DNA of 64,000 bases from Macrostomum hystrix (taxonomy: Eukaryota; Platyhelminthes; Macrostomidae): the NCBI GenBank assembly GCA_950097015.1, contig CATNEN010000029.1, positions 5,661,501 to 5,725,500 on the forward strand. The letters are read 5' to 3'. Below the pieces are notes generated by a model, which searched no databases, was not told the DNA's origin, and saw only the letters and a list, made by a program, of their open reading frames with translations. Positions 54,843 through 64,000 of the stretch are shown one piece after another (position 1 is the stretch's first letter; every line of letters starts with the position of its first letter). The translations under genes and the position numbers were made by a program.

Positions 54843-56453
54843 CCGTGCACTCGCCCGATCCGTGACCCAGCCGACGCTCTGTCACGCGGCTTTGTTGTGC
54901 CATTCCCACTGTTCCGCTGCTGGCAGTGGGACGCCCTGCGGTCTGGCCTCTTTGGCCGGGCTGACACCATGGTGCTGGCCACTGCCTGCGCCAAGACCAT
55001 GCAGTCGTCTCAGCGACCAATGCAGCTTGCCGACACCCGCGACGACACCTTCATGTTCCTTTCAACTGAGCACAGTCGCAAAGGCTGCCAGATTGCTCAG
55101 AACAGCCGAGTGTCGCTCTTTTTTGATTGGCTGGCTATGGGCCGCTATGTTGCAGTCGAGGGCAAGGCCAAGATTGTTAGGTGAGATAGCATTGAACCGT
55201 CTGAATTCTCAGCAGATTCCAGAAACTGCCTCGATTCTCAGCGGATTCCCAGAGCTGCCTCGATTCTTAGCAGATTTCCAGAGCTGCCTCAATTCTCAGC
55301 AGATTTCCAGAGCTGTCTGAATCGTCAGCAGATTCCAGAAACTGCCTCGATTCTCAGCAGATTCCCAGAGCTGTCTGAATCGTCAGCAGATTCCAGAAAC
55401 TGCCTCAATTCTCAGCAGATTCCAGAAAGTGCCTCGATTCTCAGCAGATTTCCAGAGCTGCCTCCATTCTCAGCAGATTTCCAGAGCTGCCTCCATTCTC
55501 AGCAGATTCCCAGAGCTGCCTCGATTCTCAGCAGATTCCCAGAGCTGCCTCGATTCTCAGCAGATTCCCAGAGCTGCCTCGATTCTCAGCAGATTTCCAG
55601 AGCTGCCTCGATTCTCAGCAGATTCCCAGAGCTGCCTCAATTCTCAGCAGATTTCCAGAGCTGTCTGAATCGTCAGCAGATTCCATAAACTGCCTCGATT
55701 CTCAGCAGATTCCAGAAAGTGCCTCGATTCTCAGCAGATTTCCAGAGCTGCCTCGATTCTCAGCAGATTCCCAGAGCTGCCTCGATTCTCAGCAGATTCC
55801 CAGAGCTGCCTCGATTCTCAGCAGATTCCCAGAGCTGCCTCGATTCTCAGCAGATTTCCAGAGCTGCCTCGATTCTCAGCAGATTCCCAGAGCTGCCTCA
55901 ATTCTCAGCAGATTTCCAGAGCTGTCTGAATCGTCAGCAGATTCCATAAACTGCCTCGATTCTCAGCAGATTCCAGAAACTGCTCGATTCTCAGCAGATT
56001 CCAGAAACTGCCTTAATTCTCAGCAGATTCCCAGAGCTGATTCGATTCTCAGTCGATTCCATTTCTCCAGCGACCCTGTCTATCTCCCACAGAGACCAAC
56101 AGCTTATTGGCAGCCTGTTCAACCGCACTTTCACCCCGGAGATGTGCCGCTATTTCTATGCCATAGACAGCAGCCAGAGTCTGGCCATAGACGATGTGTT
56201 TAAGCAGCGCTTCCAGGATGAGATGGACGCGCTCAATCGTGACTGCGGCGTGAACGCCCAGCTGCCCCTGCCCCCACCGCCTTCCATGGTGCTGTTTCGC
56301 GTCAAGCCAGTCAGCTTTGAATTCCAGGAGAATTCTCAGGAGATTGGCAATGTTAGGCTGAGGTTCTCGCGCACCAGTGACACCGCTTCGGTTGATAATA
56401 AGTTCACATTCTGCGGCTGTCCTGGCTGGTCGGTGGAGCAAATCGCCCAGTAA
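54843..56453 (+). CDS. Pyridoxamine 5'-phosphate oxidase-like protein, 5' end missing
   Basis: Exons 54843-55180 and 56093-56453, joined within an Arg codon (GTTAG|gtgaga, tcccacag|A). The first visible exon starts at a good acceptor (ttttcatctgcag) without an ATG, so upstream exons are missing. The fold binds FMN. 'MVLATACAK', 'SQRPMQLAD', 'FMFLSTEHSRKGCQIAQNS' and 'VSLFFDWLAMGRYVAVEGKA' follow the PNPO pattern. Exon 2 has 'LPPPPSMVLFRVKPVSFEFQ' in place of the usual gy.v.P..vEFwqg block, and ends 'GWSVEQIAQ'. The substrate-contact RLHDR motif is replaced (NVRLRFSRT), so it may be a PNPO-like relative rather than the vitamin B6 enzyme. The intron is filled by a 29-bp minisatellite. Confidence 0.72.
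55196..56060 (+). repeat. 29-bp minisatellite filling the PNPO-like intron
   Basis: About 30 units of 'cagcagattcccagagctgc' plus 'ctcgattct', with recurring variants (gtctgaatcgt, ccagaaactgc). It starts about 15-18 nt after the 5' splice site and ends about 30 nt before the 3' splice site. Every unit contains 'ttctcag', which resembles an acceptor. Confidence 0.95.
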
Positions 56454-56949
56454 GACAAGAGTCCAACCAATCTTGATTAGTAGAACATCTTTCAACAACT
56501 TACATTAGATAGAAATAATTTTATTCTTTTATCTTATCTCTACTTTTAGTATTATAAAAGTGCATTTAAAAAGTGTATTTCTTTTCTTTTCATTGAGTCA
56601 ATTCACAATGAATATTCTACTGTGACACTTGAAATTGCTATTTTAAACTACCTGCGTTTTTCCTTAACATACGGCTATTAAGTTATCAGTTTTTTTAGTG
56701 TCATTTTTACAGTCTCGCGACTACATGTATTTATTTGTACTCAAGGTGACAAATTTAAGTACGAGTATTAACGCTAGATGGTTTCTAAATATAATCTTTA
56801 AATCTTTACTTACGAGTAAAACCCGAAGCATTACTAGCTTTTGCTGCAAAAATACAGTAAAAATACAGCCTTTTTTGTTCCACTTTCTGCTTTCAAAGAA
56901 TGCAAAACCGATAAGTTAGAAGGGCCATACTGTATGGTCAAGCGCGATT
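56454..56949. other. 3' flank of the PNPO-like gene, no gene seen
   Basis: AT-rich, nothing recognised. Confidence 0.35.
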
Positions 56950-56966
56950 GTTGTTGGACGAGGGGG

Positions 56967-58015
56967 ATTCTAGATGAGCGATGGGGATTCAAGATGAGCG
57001 ATGGTGATTCTAGATGAGCGGTGGTGATTCTAGATGAGCGGTGGTGATTCTAGATGAGAGGTGGGGATTCTAGATGAGCGGTGGGGATTCTAGATGAGCG
57101 GTGGGGATTCTAGATGAGCGGTGGTGATTCTAGATGAGCGGTGAGGATTCTAGATGAGCAGTGGTGATTCTAGATGAGCGGTGGTGATTCTAGATGAGCG
57201 GTGGGGATTCTAGATGAGAGGTGGGGATTCTAGATGAGCGGTGGGGATTCTAGATGAGCGGTGGGGATTCTAGATGAGCGGTGGTGATTCTAGATGAGCG
57301 GTGAGGATTCTAGATGAGCAGTGGTGATTCTAGATGAGCGGTGGGGATTCTAGATGAGCGGTGGTGATTCTAGATGAGCAGTGGTGATTCTAGATGAGCG
57401 ATGGGGATTCTAGATGAGCGGTGGTGATTCTAGATGAGAGGTGGGGATTCTAGATGAGCGGTGGGGATTCTAGATGAGCGGTGGGGATTCTAGATGAGCG
57501 GTGGTGATTCTAGATGAGCGGTGGTGATTCTAGATGAGCAGTGGTGATTCTAGCTGAGCCATGAGGATTCTAGATGAGCAGTGGTGATTCTAGATGAGCG
57601 GTGGTGATTCTAGATGAGCAGTGGTGATTCTAGATGAGCGGTGGGGATTCTAGATGAGCGGTGGTGATTCTAGATGAGCAGTGGTGATTCTAGATGAGCG
57701 ATGGGGATTCTAGATGAGAGGTGGGGATTCTAGATGAGAGGTGGGGATTCTAGATGAGCGGTGGGGATTCTAGATGAGCGGTGGGGATTCTAGATGAGCG
57801 GTGGTGATTCTAGATGAGCGGTGGTGATTCTAGATGAGCAGTGGTGATTCTAGATGAGCGATGGGGATTCTAGATGAGCGGTGAGGATTCTAGATGAGCA
57901 GTGGTGATTCTAGATGAGCGGTGGGGATTCTAGATGAGAGGTGGGGATTCTAGATGAGCGGTGGGGATTCTAGATGAGCGGTGGGGATTCTAGATGAGCG
58001 GTGGGCATTCTATAT
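56967..58015 (+). repeat. 20-bp minisatellite, about 1.05 kb
   Basis: About 52 units of 'gattctagatgagcggtggt' with variants at fixed positions (gcg/gca/gag, ggtggt/gatggg/ggtgag). Variant strings recur in blocks, suggesting higher-order duplication. It lies between the PNPO-like gene and METTL17. Confidence 0.97.
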
Positions 58016-58148
58016 TGGCGATAGGAGATTTAAAATGGTCTTTGTTGTTTGTGGTAGCTGATCGATCGATAAGGAGCTTGTAGTCTAGTCTTTTGAGCTT
58101 CTAACTTCTGACTGAAAGGTCGCGAGCTCGAATCTCAAGGTATCTTAA

Positions 58149-58345
58149 GGGGGTCAGTAGCAGAGTGGACGAACGCGTCTGCCTCTCGCAATCAAGTCCC
58201 TGAGCTCGATTCCGTGGCAAGGCCACATTCCTTTGGGGCGTAGCCGCGGAGAGAAGGCTTGAGGGCTTGTCGTTCAATTGACGCTATTAAGAGCAAACCT
58301 TAAAGGCACAGTGAGAGTGTAAACTGCCTGACTATGAGAAGTCTG
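58149..58345 (+). mobile_element. SINE family A, 3'-truncated
   Basis: A good tRNA-like head ('gtcagtagcagagtggac', B box 'tgagctcgattccg') and body to 'gtgtaaactgcctgac', where it stops. A separate tRNA-like patch ('cgcgagctcgaatctc') lies just upstream near 58120. Confidence 0.8.
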
Positions 58346-58547
58346 TGAGACAGTAGTATTTTCCCAAATTTCTTATCGTTTTTTTCAGTCACTATTCAGT
58401 CGGTGCCTCTGATTATTGGAACTCGTTTCGCAAAAGTTTCCTAATTGACTCATCTCAATGATCGACCGATTCATATTGCAGCTCAGTCGACTGAGTTGCG
58501 TCACGCCAGAGCTTTCAGCCGAATCGTTCTCACACTGACATCACTTC

Positions 58548-61500
58548 ATGATACCGGGTGTAGCCAGGACTCTGCGCTTGCGTGCTGACGAGTCGATTAG
58601 ATCGATTTCCGATCGCTTTATCGCTCGTCGACGACGTGCAGCCGACCCTGAGCAGTCGGCAGCGGCTGATGGTGCTCCTCAGTCCGGCGAGGCCCAGTCC
58701 GAAGGCGGCGCCTGGCAGGAGAAGCAGCGCCCTCCGCCGTCATTTCGCGACTTCCTTCGCCGACATCCGGCGATGTCTTCGCTGCCTCCGATTAGACTAC
58801 CGCTGCGCCTAGATCGGGCCGCCGTGCTGGCGCTCAAGTCTGTGCCGGAGAGCCCTGCTAATCTGGAGACCCAGGCAGAGCTTTTGTGCAGGTCTGTCTG
58901 AATGTCACTGACAGCAATGGGCTAATGTCACTGACAGCAATGGGCTAATGTCACTGACAGCAATGGGCTAATGTCACTGACAGCAATGGGCTAATGTCAC
59001 TGACAGCAATGGGCTAATGTCACTGACAGCAATGGGCTAATGTCACTGACAGCAATGGGCTAATGTCACTGACAGCAATGGGCTAATGTCACTGACAGCA
59101 ATGGGCTAATGTCACTGACAGCAATGGGCTAATGTCACTGACAGCAATGGGCTAATGTCACTGACAGCAATGGGCTAATGTCACTGACAGCAGTGGGCTA
59201 ATGTCACTGACAGCTAATGTCACTGACAGCAATGGGCTAATGTCACTGACAGCAATGGGCTAATGTCACTGACAGCAGTGGGCTAATGTCACTAACAGCA
59301 ATGGGCTAATGTCACTGACAGCAATGGGCTAATGTCACTGACAGCAATGGGCTAATGTCACTGACAGCATGAGTCAAGGTGACATCAATAGATGAAGTGT
59401 CATCCTTTACAATACATCAAACTAGCCTACTGTAAGTAGTGAAGTAAAAAAAATACACGCGCTTTTGTAATCACTGTGACTCAACTACAGACGCTGGATG
59501 CTGGACGCACCGTTGAAGGATCGCTACGCCTACAAGAAGGACGTCCTGCAACGCCTGCAGAGACGCGACGCCCAAATTTTAGAGGCCATGGTGGAGGCTG
59601 GTGCTTCAGAATCGGATCAGGCATTGGAAGCTGCCAGACAGAAGACTGAGCGATTGAAGGTGTGCAACGAAAGCGCTCTTTGTGCATGTTGATGCTCCTA
59701 CACAATAGCCCCTCAGCTCTTATGAATCGCCCCCAGTCACTAAGAAATGCCCCAAAGAATTTCCCTCAAATCCAAGAATCGCCCTTGAACCCCTAAGAAT
59801 CGTCCTTGAACCCCCAAGAATCGTCCTTGAACCCCTAAGAATCGCCCTTGAACCCCCAAGAATCGTCCTTGAACCCCTAAGAATCGCCCTTGAACCCCCA
59901 AGAATCGTCCTTGAACCCCTAAGAATCGCTTTTGAACCCCTAAGAATTGCCCTTGAACCCCTAAGAATCGCCATTGAACCCCCAAGGATCGCCCTTTAAC
60001 CCCTTGGATTGCCTCCCCAAAAAATCTCCTTTCCAAGCACATCTACTTTCCAAGAAACTGACTGTATCGCTCCCAAAATCGTCTCGCACCGATCGTTTTG
60101 CAGCTGGTGCCGCTGGTGAAGCGCTACGCTACAGAGGACAGTCGGCACACGTTCAGCGACCGTAACTGCATCCTGTACATGGTGGCTCGCCTGGCCCCCA
60201 ACTATGCCACCGGGGTTCGCGTGCTGTACGAATTGCGCAAACGCTGGCCGGAGTTCCGGCCCCGCACCCTGTTCGACTACGGCTCCGGGCTGGGCACCTC
60301 GGCCTGGGCCGCCAACACTGTCTGGCCTGGCCTGCTTCGCGAGCACTTCCTGGTCGATCCGTGCGCCAGCATGAACTCTCTGGCCGCACTGCTGATGCAG
60401 GTTCGATTGCAACTAAAAAACGGGGATTATTGTGTCTTGCTCATTGGGGAGATTTCCTGTATAAAATTTCCCATTAGACCCTCTTCCAGACAGTGGATAA
60501 TAGAATCACAAATTAGCCTGGGGGTTATTAGCAGAGCTGTAACGCAACAAGGTCCCTGAGCTCGATTCCGCCGCGAGGCCACATTCATTTGGGGCGCAGC
60601 CGCGGAGAGAAGGCTTGGGGGCTTGTCGTGCAATTTACGCCCTTGAGGGCCAACCTCCAAGGCCCAGTGAGAGTGTACACTGCCTGACGATGAGAAAGTC
60701 AGAGCAGATGTACACACCTGTGTGAGCGTGTGCCTGCGTACGGTGTCTGTGTGCGCGTGTGCTCAGGAGTCAGTAAAATGGGCAGAATTGCCTCCTCGCT
60801 GGCTGCGGGTCTAGTGTCACTAATTGATGTGTCATTGCCCACAGCCCACATAGCAGTTATTTTTTTTTTGTTTAAAGGCCGAAATATTTGAAAGCCGCGG
60901 CTTAGAAAAGAAATTAATTGGGAATTGAGTGTCTTAAGTGTATTGTTCTTGGACAAAAGATTCTCCAGGGCAAAGATTCAAACTCGTGACCTCTAGGTTA
61001 GGAGAGAAATTTCCTGTATAAAATTCCCATAGACCCTCTGAAACAGTAGATAAAGGAATTCCCAGTTTTCCATTCCTTAATCTTCACAATGACCAAGATT
61101 CACGAATATCAAAGTTAGCAAATCTGGAACGCGTGCTGCCATCCCAAACCCAGGACGGGTCCCCGCGCCGGCCAGCCTGCTTTCCCGGCGTGTTCCTGCG
61201 CCAGTTTCTGCCGGCCAGCGCCGACAGACGCTACGATCTCGTGACCTGCGCCCACAGCCTCCTCAGCCTGCAGGACGCGGACCTGCGGGCCGCCACGCTG
61301 GACACTCTCTGGTCCAAGGTGGAGCGCGGCGGCGCCCTGGTGCTAATCGAGTACGGCAACCGGTCCGGCTTCGCCGCCGTAGCCGAGGCTCGCAGGCACC
61401 TGCTGGACAATCACGGACTGGCTGACGCTGACACAGGCGTTCTGTCGCCTATTGACGGGGCGCACATTGTGGCGCCTTGTCCGCACGCCCAGACCTGTCC

Positions 61501-63885
61501 CAGGCTGGCTAAGCGGTGCACATTCACCACCAAGTGAGTTTTCAATAGATCTTCCTGGGGAGGGGATTCGTGGCAGAGCGGTCTGTGAGGATCAAGCCCC
61601 GAGGCACAGTCGCATTCTGTGCCTGCATTCGGTATCCGTGTGCGTGTGTGCTCAAGAGTCAGCGGAATGAGCTGAATTGCCTCTCGCTGACTGCGGTTCT
61701 AACTATCACCAAATGGTGTACCAATGCCCACAGCCCTCGTGCAAATATATATGCATACTGTATGGTCTAGATCTTGAGACAACGAGAAATAATGCTCTTG
61801 TCGGAGCAACAAAAAATTTGCTTTCTAATCATCCCGCTAACACTTGTCACAGCGTTTTAATCGATTTTGAATCCGGAAATTTCACACTCAGACAGAACTA
61901 CTACATATTAGCCCGATTGCATGTACTCAACGTTGGAAATCTGCTTTCCAACCGGTGCTCAGCCGGCGCACTTTAAGCTTTCTTGCTCTCCGCTACACAG
62001 CGCGTACTCTGCGCTCAGATTCCTTTAGACACTGCGATCTGAAAATGTGTCGAATTCCAAGTCAGTACTAGCTGAAAATGTGTCGAATTCCGAGACAATG
62101 CGAGTTGAAAACTATGTCGAATTCCGAGACAATGCGAGCTGAAAACTATGTCGAATTCCGAGACAATGCGAGCTGAAAACTATGTCGAATTCCGAGACAA
62201 TGCGAGCTGAAAACTATGTCGAATTCCGAGACAATGCGAGCTGAAAAAATCCATCGAATTCCCGCGTAGACAGTGTTAGTTTACAATTTCACGAGTTGCA
62301 ATTTCGAATTCGCTCAAAGGAAACTGGAAGCAGTTGTCATGCAGGCCTTGAGCAGGGCGTGGCCCCTGTGCTCTATCGGGCTTGCTGAGCCGGCCTGCCC
62401 TGGAGGATATGGGAGCGCCAGCTTGCCTTGATAAAAGCATCCCAGCTTCGAATCACAGATAACTAGGCTGCGCTTCAAAGGCATTTAGCTTTTTAACTAA
62501 GGCAGGAACTTGGCATTGTACAGAAGTTCTGCATGTGTAGCCAGCCTCGGAATATCAGCAAGCAGATTAGGGCAGCTTTTTCTCTGTTCCAATGAGCTTA
62601 GTTATTTTCTAGGATCATCGACTGGCTGGACTATTGCCCGCTAATGACGCACAATGCAATTCTTTAACTTATCAAGCCAGCTTTTACATTGGCCTCGCTG
62701 TTTGTCTAGTCATGCATTATTTAATAAATTATAATGGCCTTGCTTTGCTACACATTTAGCTTAGTGCTAGCAATTAACTGCAACAGGCCTGCTTATATTT
62801 GACCCTATTTAATTGGCCAGCAATCTTTCTAGTTTTAATTTGCGATAAAGATTCAGCTTTGCCGCGTGTGCTAAGAGTCGATTTGCGTAATCCATTTCAT
62901 GAGTTAGACTGCTTTTAGCGTTAGCATGAGGAAAGCGCCGCTTCGTCATTTTTCACGCCTATTACAGACTGTCAAGTCGGCGACTTGGTGCAGCTTAATC
63001 TAATTTTATTTAGATTATGTTTTTCAACCTGCAATATCTGTAGCTGTGCTCAATTTGAGAAATTTTACATTTTCTTTACCTCTGTCACCGCAATATGCAT
63101 GCAATATGCATGGCGGAAATTAAAAAAAGGTGGATATTCTACAAAAACAGATAAACCATCATGTGACAACAATCGCTCCACTATTTCGTTTGATCTGGCT
63201 ATTGCTATGACGTGACAGATGCGAACTAATAACAACATTGCCAATGATAGTTTCAGAGGCCACAGTATCACGTGATATTGTTATATTGTTTAATATCTAG
63301 TAGAGTCCGTTAATCCAATCCAGCTAAAGTGTGAAGTGACAGAAAAATCAATATATCGAAGTAAATAGATACGCAATTTATTAGTTACAATGTCATTTGC
63401 ACAGGTATGTGCAATTCTGCCTGAGCTCTCTAACTCCGCCGGAAATGCTGCTTGACCATTTCGCCTACCTGGTGGTGTCCAAAGGTGCGCCAGCTGATCT
63501 GGCAATGCCAGTCTGGCCTCGCATTGTTGAAACCGGCGGCGCTGTGGACGCCAGGCCGGTGCGGCAACACGGTCGCGACGCCAGCGGGCAGGCCCTTGTC
63601 GGGCTGTGCCTGCCAGACGGTAGCTCCGGCTGCTACGGCTTCAAGCCGGGTAACACGGACAAGGATCTGCTGCTGTGCGCCAGGGCAGTTCGCATTGGAG
63701 ATCGCCTGCCGGCCCTGTTGGATCCGGTGGCTGGCGACTCTTGCCCGGAGCTCTTGCCGGAGGATGACACCGACGAGGCCGACGCCGAAGATGATAGTGA
63801 AGACAATGCTGAGGCTGCGGAATCTGACCAGAGAAACTATCACAGTGGACTATTGCAGTCTTCGGCGAGAGATGATATAGGCTAG
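58548..63885 (+). CDS. METTL17: METTL17, mitochondrial ribosome assembly factor, five exons
   Basis: Exons 58548-58891, 59491-59659, 60104-60400, 61154-61533 and 63405-63885 (556 aa), with phases agreeing throughout. Exon 4 could instead start at 61115, adding 13 residues in frame. METTL17 (Rsm22-like) binds the small mitochondrial ribosomal subunit during assembly. 'FSDRNCILYMVARLAPNYAT' and 'RTLFDYGSGLGTSAWAA' (SAM-fold motif I) in exon 3, and 'FPGVFLRQFLPASADRRYDL' and 'ALVLIEYGNRSGF' in exon 4, identify it. The cysteines of the proposed Fe-S site are present: APCPHAQTCPRLAKRC across exon 4 and a fourth in 'LLLCARA' in exon 5. The stop codon lies inside the first unit of a minisatellite. 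The introns hold three minisatellites and two SINEs. Confidence 0.92.
58901..59368 (+). repeat. 23-bp minisatellite in METTL17 intron 1
   Basis: About 20 units of 'aatgtcactgacagcaatgg' plus 'gct', nearly invariant, starting 9 nt after the 5' splice site. Confidence 0.97.
59707..60005 (+). repeat. 21-bp minisatellite in METTL17 intron 2
   Basis: About 11-13 units of 'aagaatcgcccttgaacccc' plus 't', degenerate at both ends. Open frames on the minus strand here (G-S-R-rich) are translations of the repeat, not genes. Confidence 0.93.
60544..60846 (+). mobile_element. SINE family A in METTL17 intron 3
   Basis: Starts within the tRNA-like head ('ggtccctgagctcgattccg') and retains the body and 3' module to 'tgcccacagccc'. 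The (ATT)n tail is replaced by other sequence. Confidence 0.82.
61561..61748 (+). mobile_element. SINE family A in METTL17 intron 4, internally deleted
   Basis: A head-like 'ttcgtggcagagcggtctg' is followed directly by the 3' half ('tgtgcgtgtgtgctcaagag', 'ctatcaccaaatggtgtacc', 'tgcccacagccctcgtgc'). The B box and body are missing. Confidence 0.75.
62049..62255 (+). repeat. 34-bp minisatellite in METTL17 intron 4
   Basis: About six units of 'gtcgaattccgagacaatgc' plus 'gagctgaaaactat', the outer ones degenerate. Confidence 0.9.
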
Positions 63886-64000
63886 ATCTGGACTATGGCG
63901 AGAGATAATATAGGTTAGGTCTAGGCAATGGCGAGAGATAATATAGGCTAGATCTAGGCAATGGCGAGAGATGATATAGGCTAGATCTAGGCAATGGCGA
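63862..64000 (+). repeat. 35-bp minisatellite at the METTL17 3' end
   Basis: At least four units of 'ggcgagagatgatataggct' plus 'agatctaggcaat', continuing past the window edge. The first unit supplies the last codons and the TAG stop of METTL17. Confidence 0.9.

Noticed and set aside
55429-55949. Open frames in the 29-bp array
   Set aside because: Repeat translation (PRFSADFQ-type), located inside an intron with good splice sites.
59720-60042. Minus-strand G-S-R-rich frames
   Set aside because: Translation of the 21-bp minisatellite in METTL17 intron 2.
1228-60717. Similar short minus-strand frames beginning MCTSALTFS at 1446, 20698 and 60717
   Set aside because: They are antisense readings of the SINE body, similar because the SINE copies are similar; there is no sign of selection on codons.
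19549-62255. CRISPR arrays
   Set aside because: The repeats are head-to-tail without unique spacers, and the DNA is clearly animal; these are minisatellites.

Overview
This window reads as nuclear DNA of an invertebrate animal. Nearly every recognisable gene is split by GT-AG introns, the proteins are animal families (iodotyrosine deiodinase, RGS, GRASP, caveolin, caspase, C-type lectin), and the intergenic DNA holds tRNA-derived SINEs, non-LTR retrotransposon remnants, mariner-like and piggyBac-like elements and many minisatellites. The base composition, short introns and extreme minisatellite load would suit a lophotrochozoan such as a flatworm, but the species cannot be fixed from the sequence. 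Exon boundaries were assigned by hand from homology recalled from memory, GT-AG signals and reading-frame phase; no search was run.

Layout. 1-2.7 kb: a dispersed repeat, then an iodotyrosine deiodinase gene (minus) with a SINE in its intron. 2.7-6.4 kb: AT-rich DNA and a decayed non-LTR element. 6.4-13.2 kb: two divergent FkbM-type methyltransferase genes, the minus one frameshifted and the plus one intact, sharing an almost identical block of about 470 bp. 14.5-16.2 kb: a three-exon RGS gene. 16.4-17.5 kb: a second non-LTR remnant. 17.8-21.5 kb: a five-exon Golgi reassembly stacking protein (GRASP) gene with minisatellites in its introns. 22.8-23.8 kb: a broken, intronless caspase copy. 24-26.7 kb: a repeat, a hairpin-forming tandem array, a foldback sequence and a dead piggyBac transposase. 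27.4-29.8 kb: a three-exon gene for an unrecognised cysteine-rich protein. 30.8-34.6 kb: mitochondrial tryptophanyl-tRNA synthetase (minus). 35.9-37.5 kb: an enoyl-CoA hydratase-family gene (minus). 37.8-38.6 kb: a mariner-like element with long terminal inverted repeats. 41.1-41.6 kb: caveolin (minus). 43.4-46.2 kb: a four-exon gene of unknown function (minus). 47.4-48.9 kb: a third non-LTR remnant. 49.2-50.1 kb: a DNA transposon with inverted repeats of about 214 bp. 50.1-50.9 kb: a secreted C-type lectin (minus). 54.8-56.5 kb: the 3' part of a pyridoxamine-phosphate-oxidase-like gene. 58.5-63.9 kb: METTL17, a mitochondrial ribosome assembly factor.

The genes do not form an operon or a single pathway. 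Three products are probably mitochondrial (WARS2, the enoyl-CoA hydratase, METTL17), which looks coincidental. What unifies the window is its repeat biology. One SINE family appears 11 times. Almost every longer intron carries its own minisatellite, often starting within 20 nt of the 5' splice site. Several genes are broken by single-base indels, which could be real decay or assembly error.
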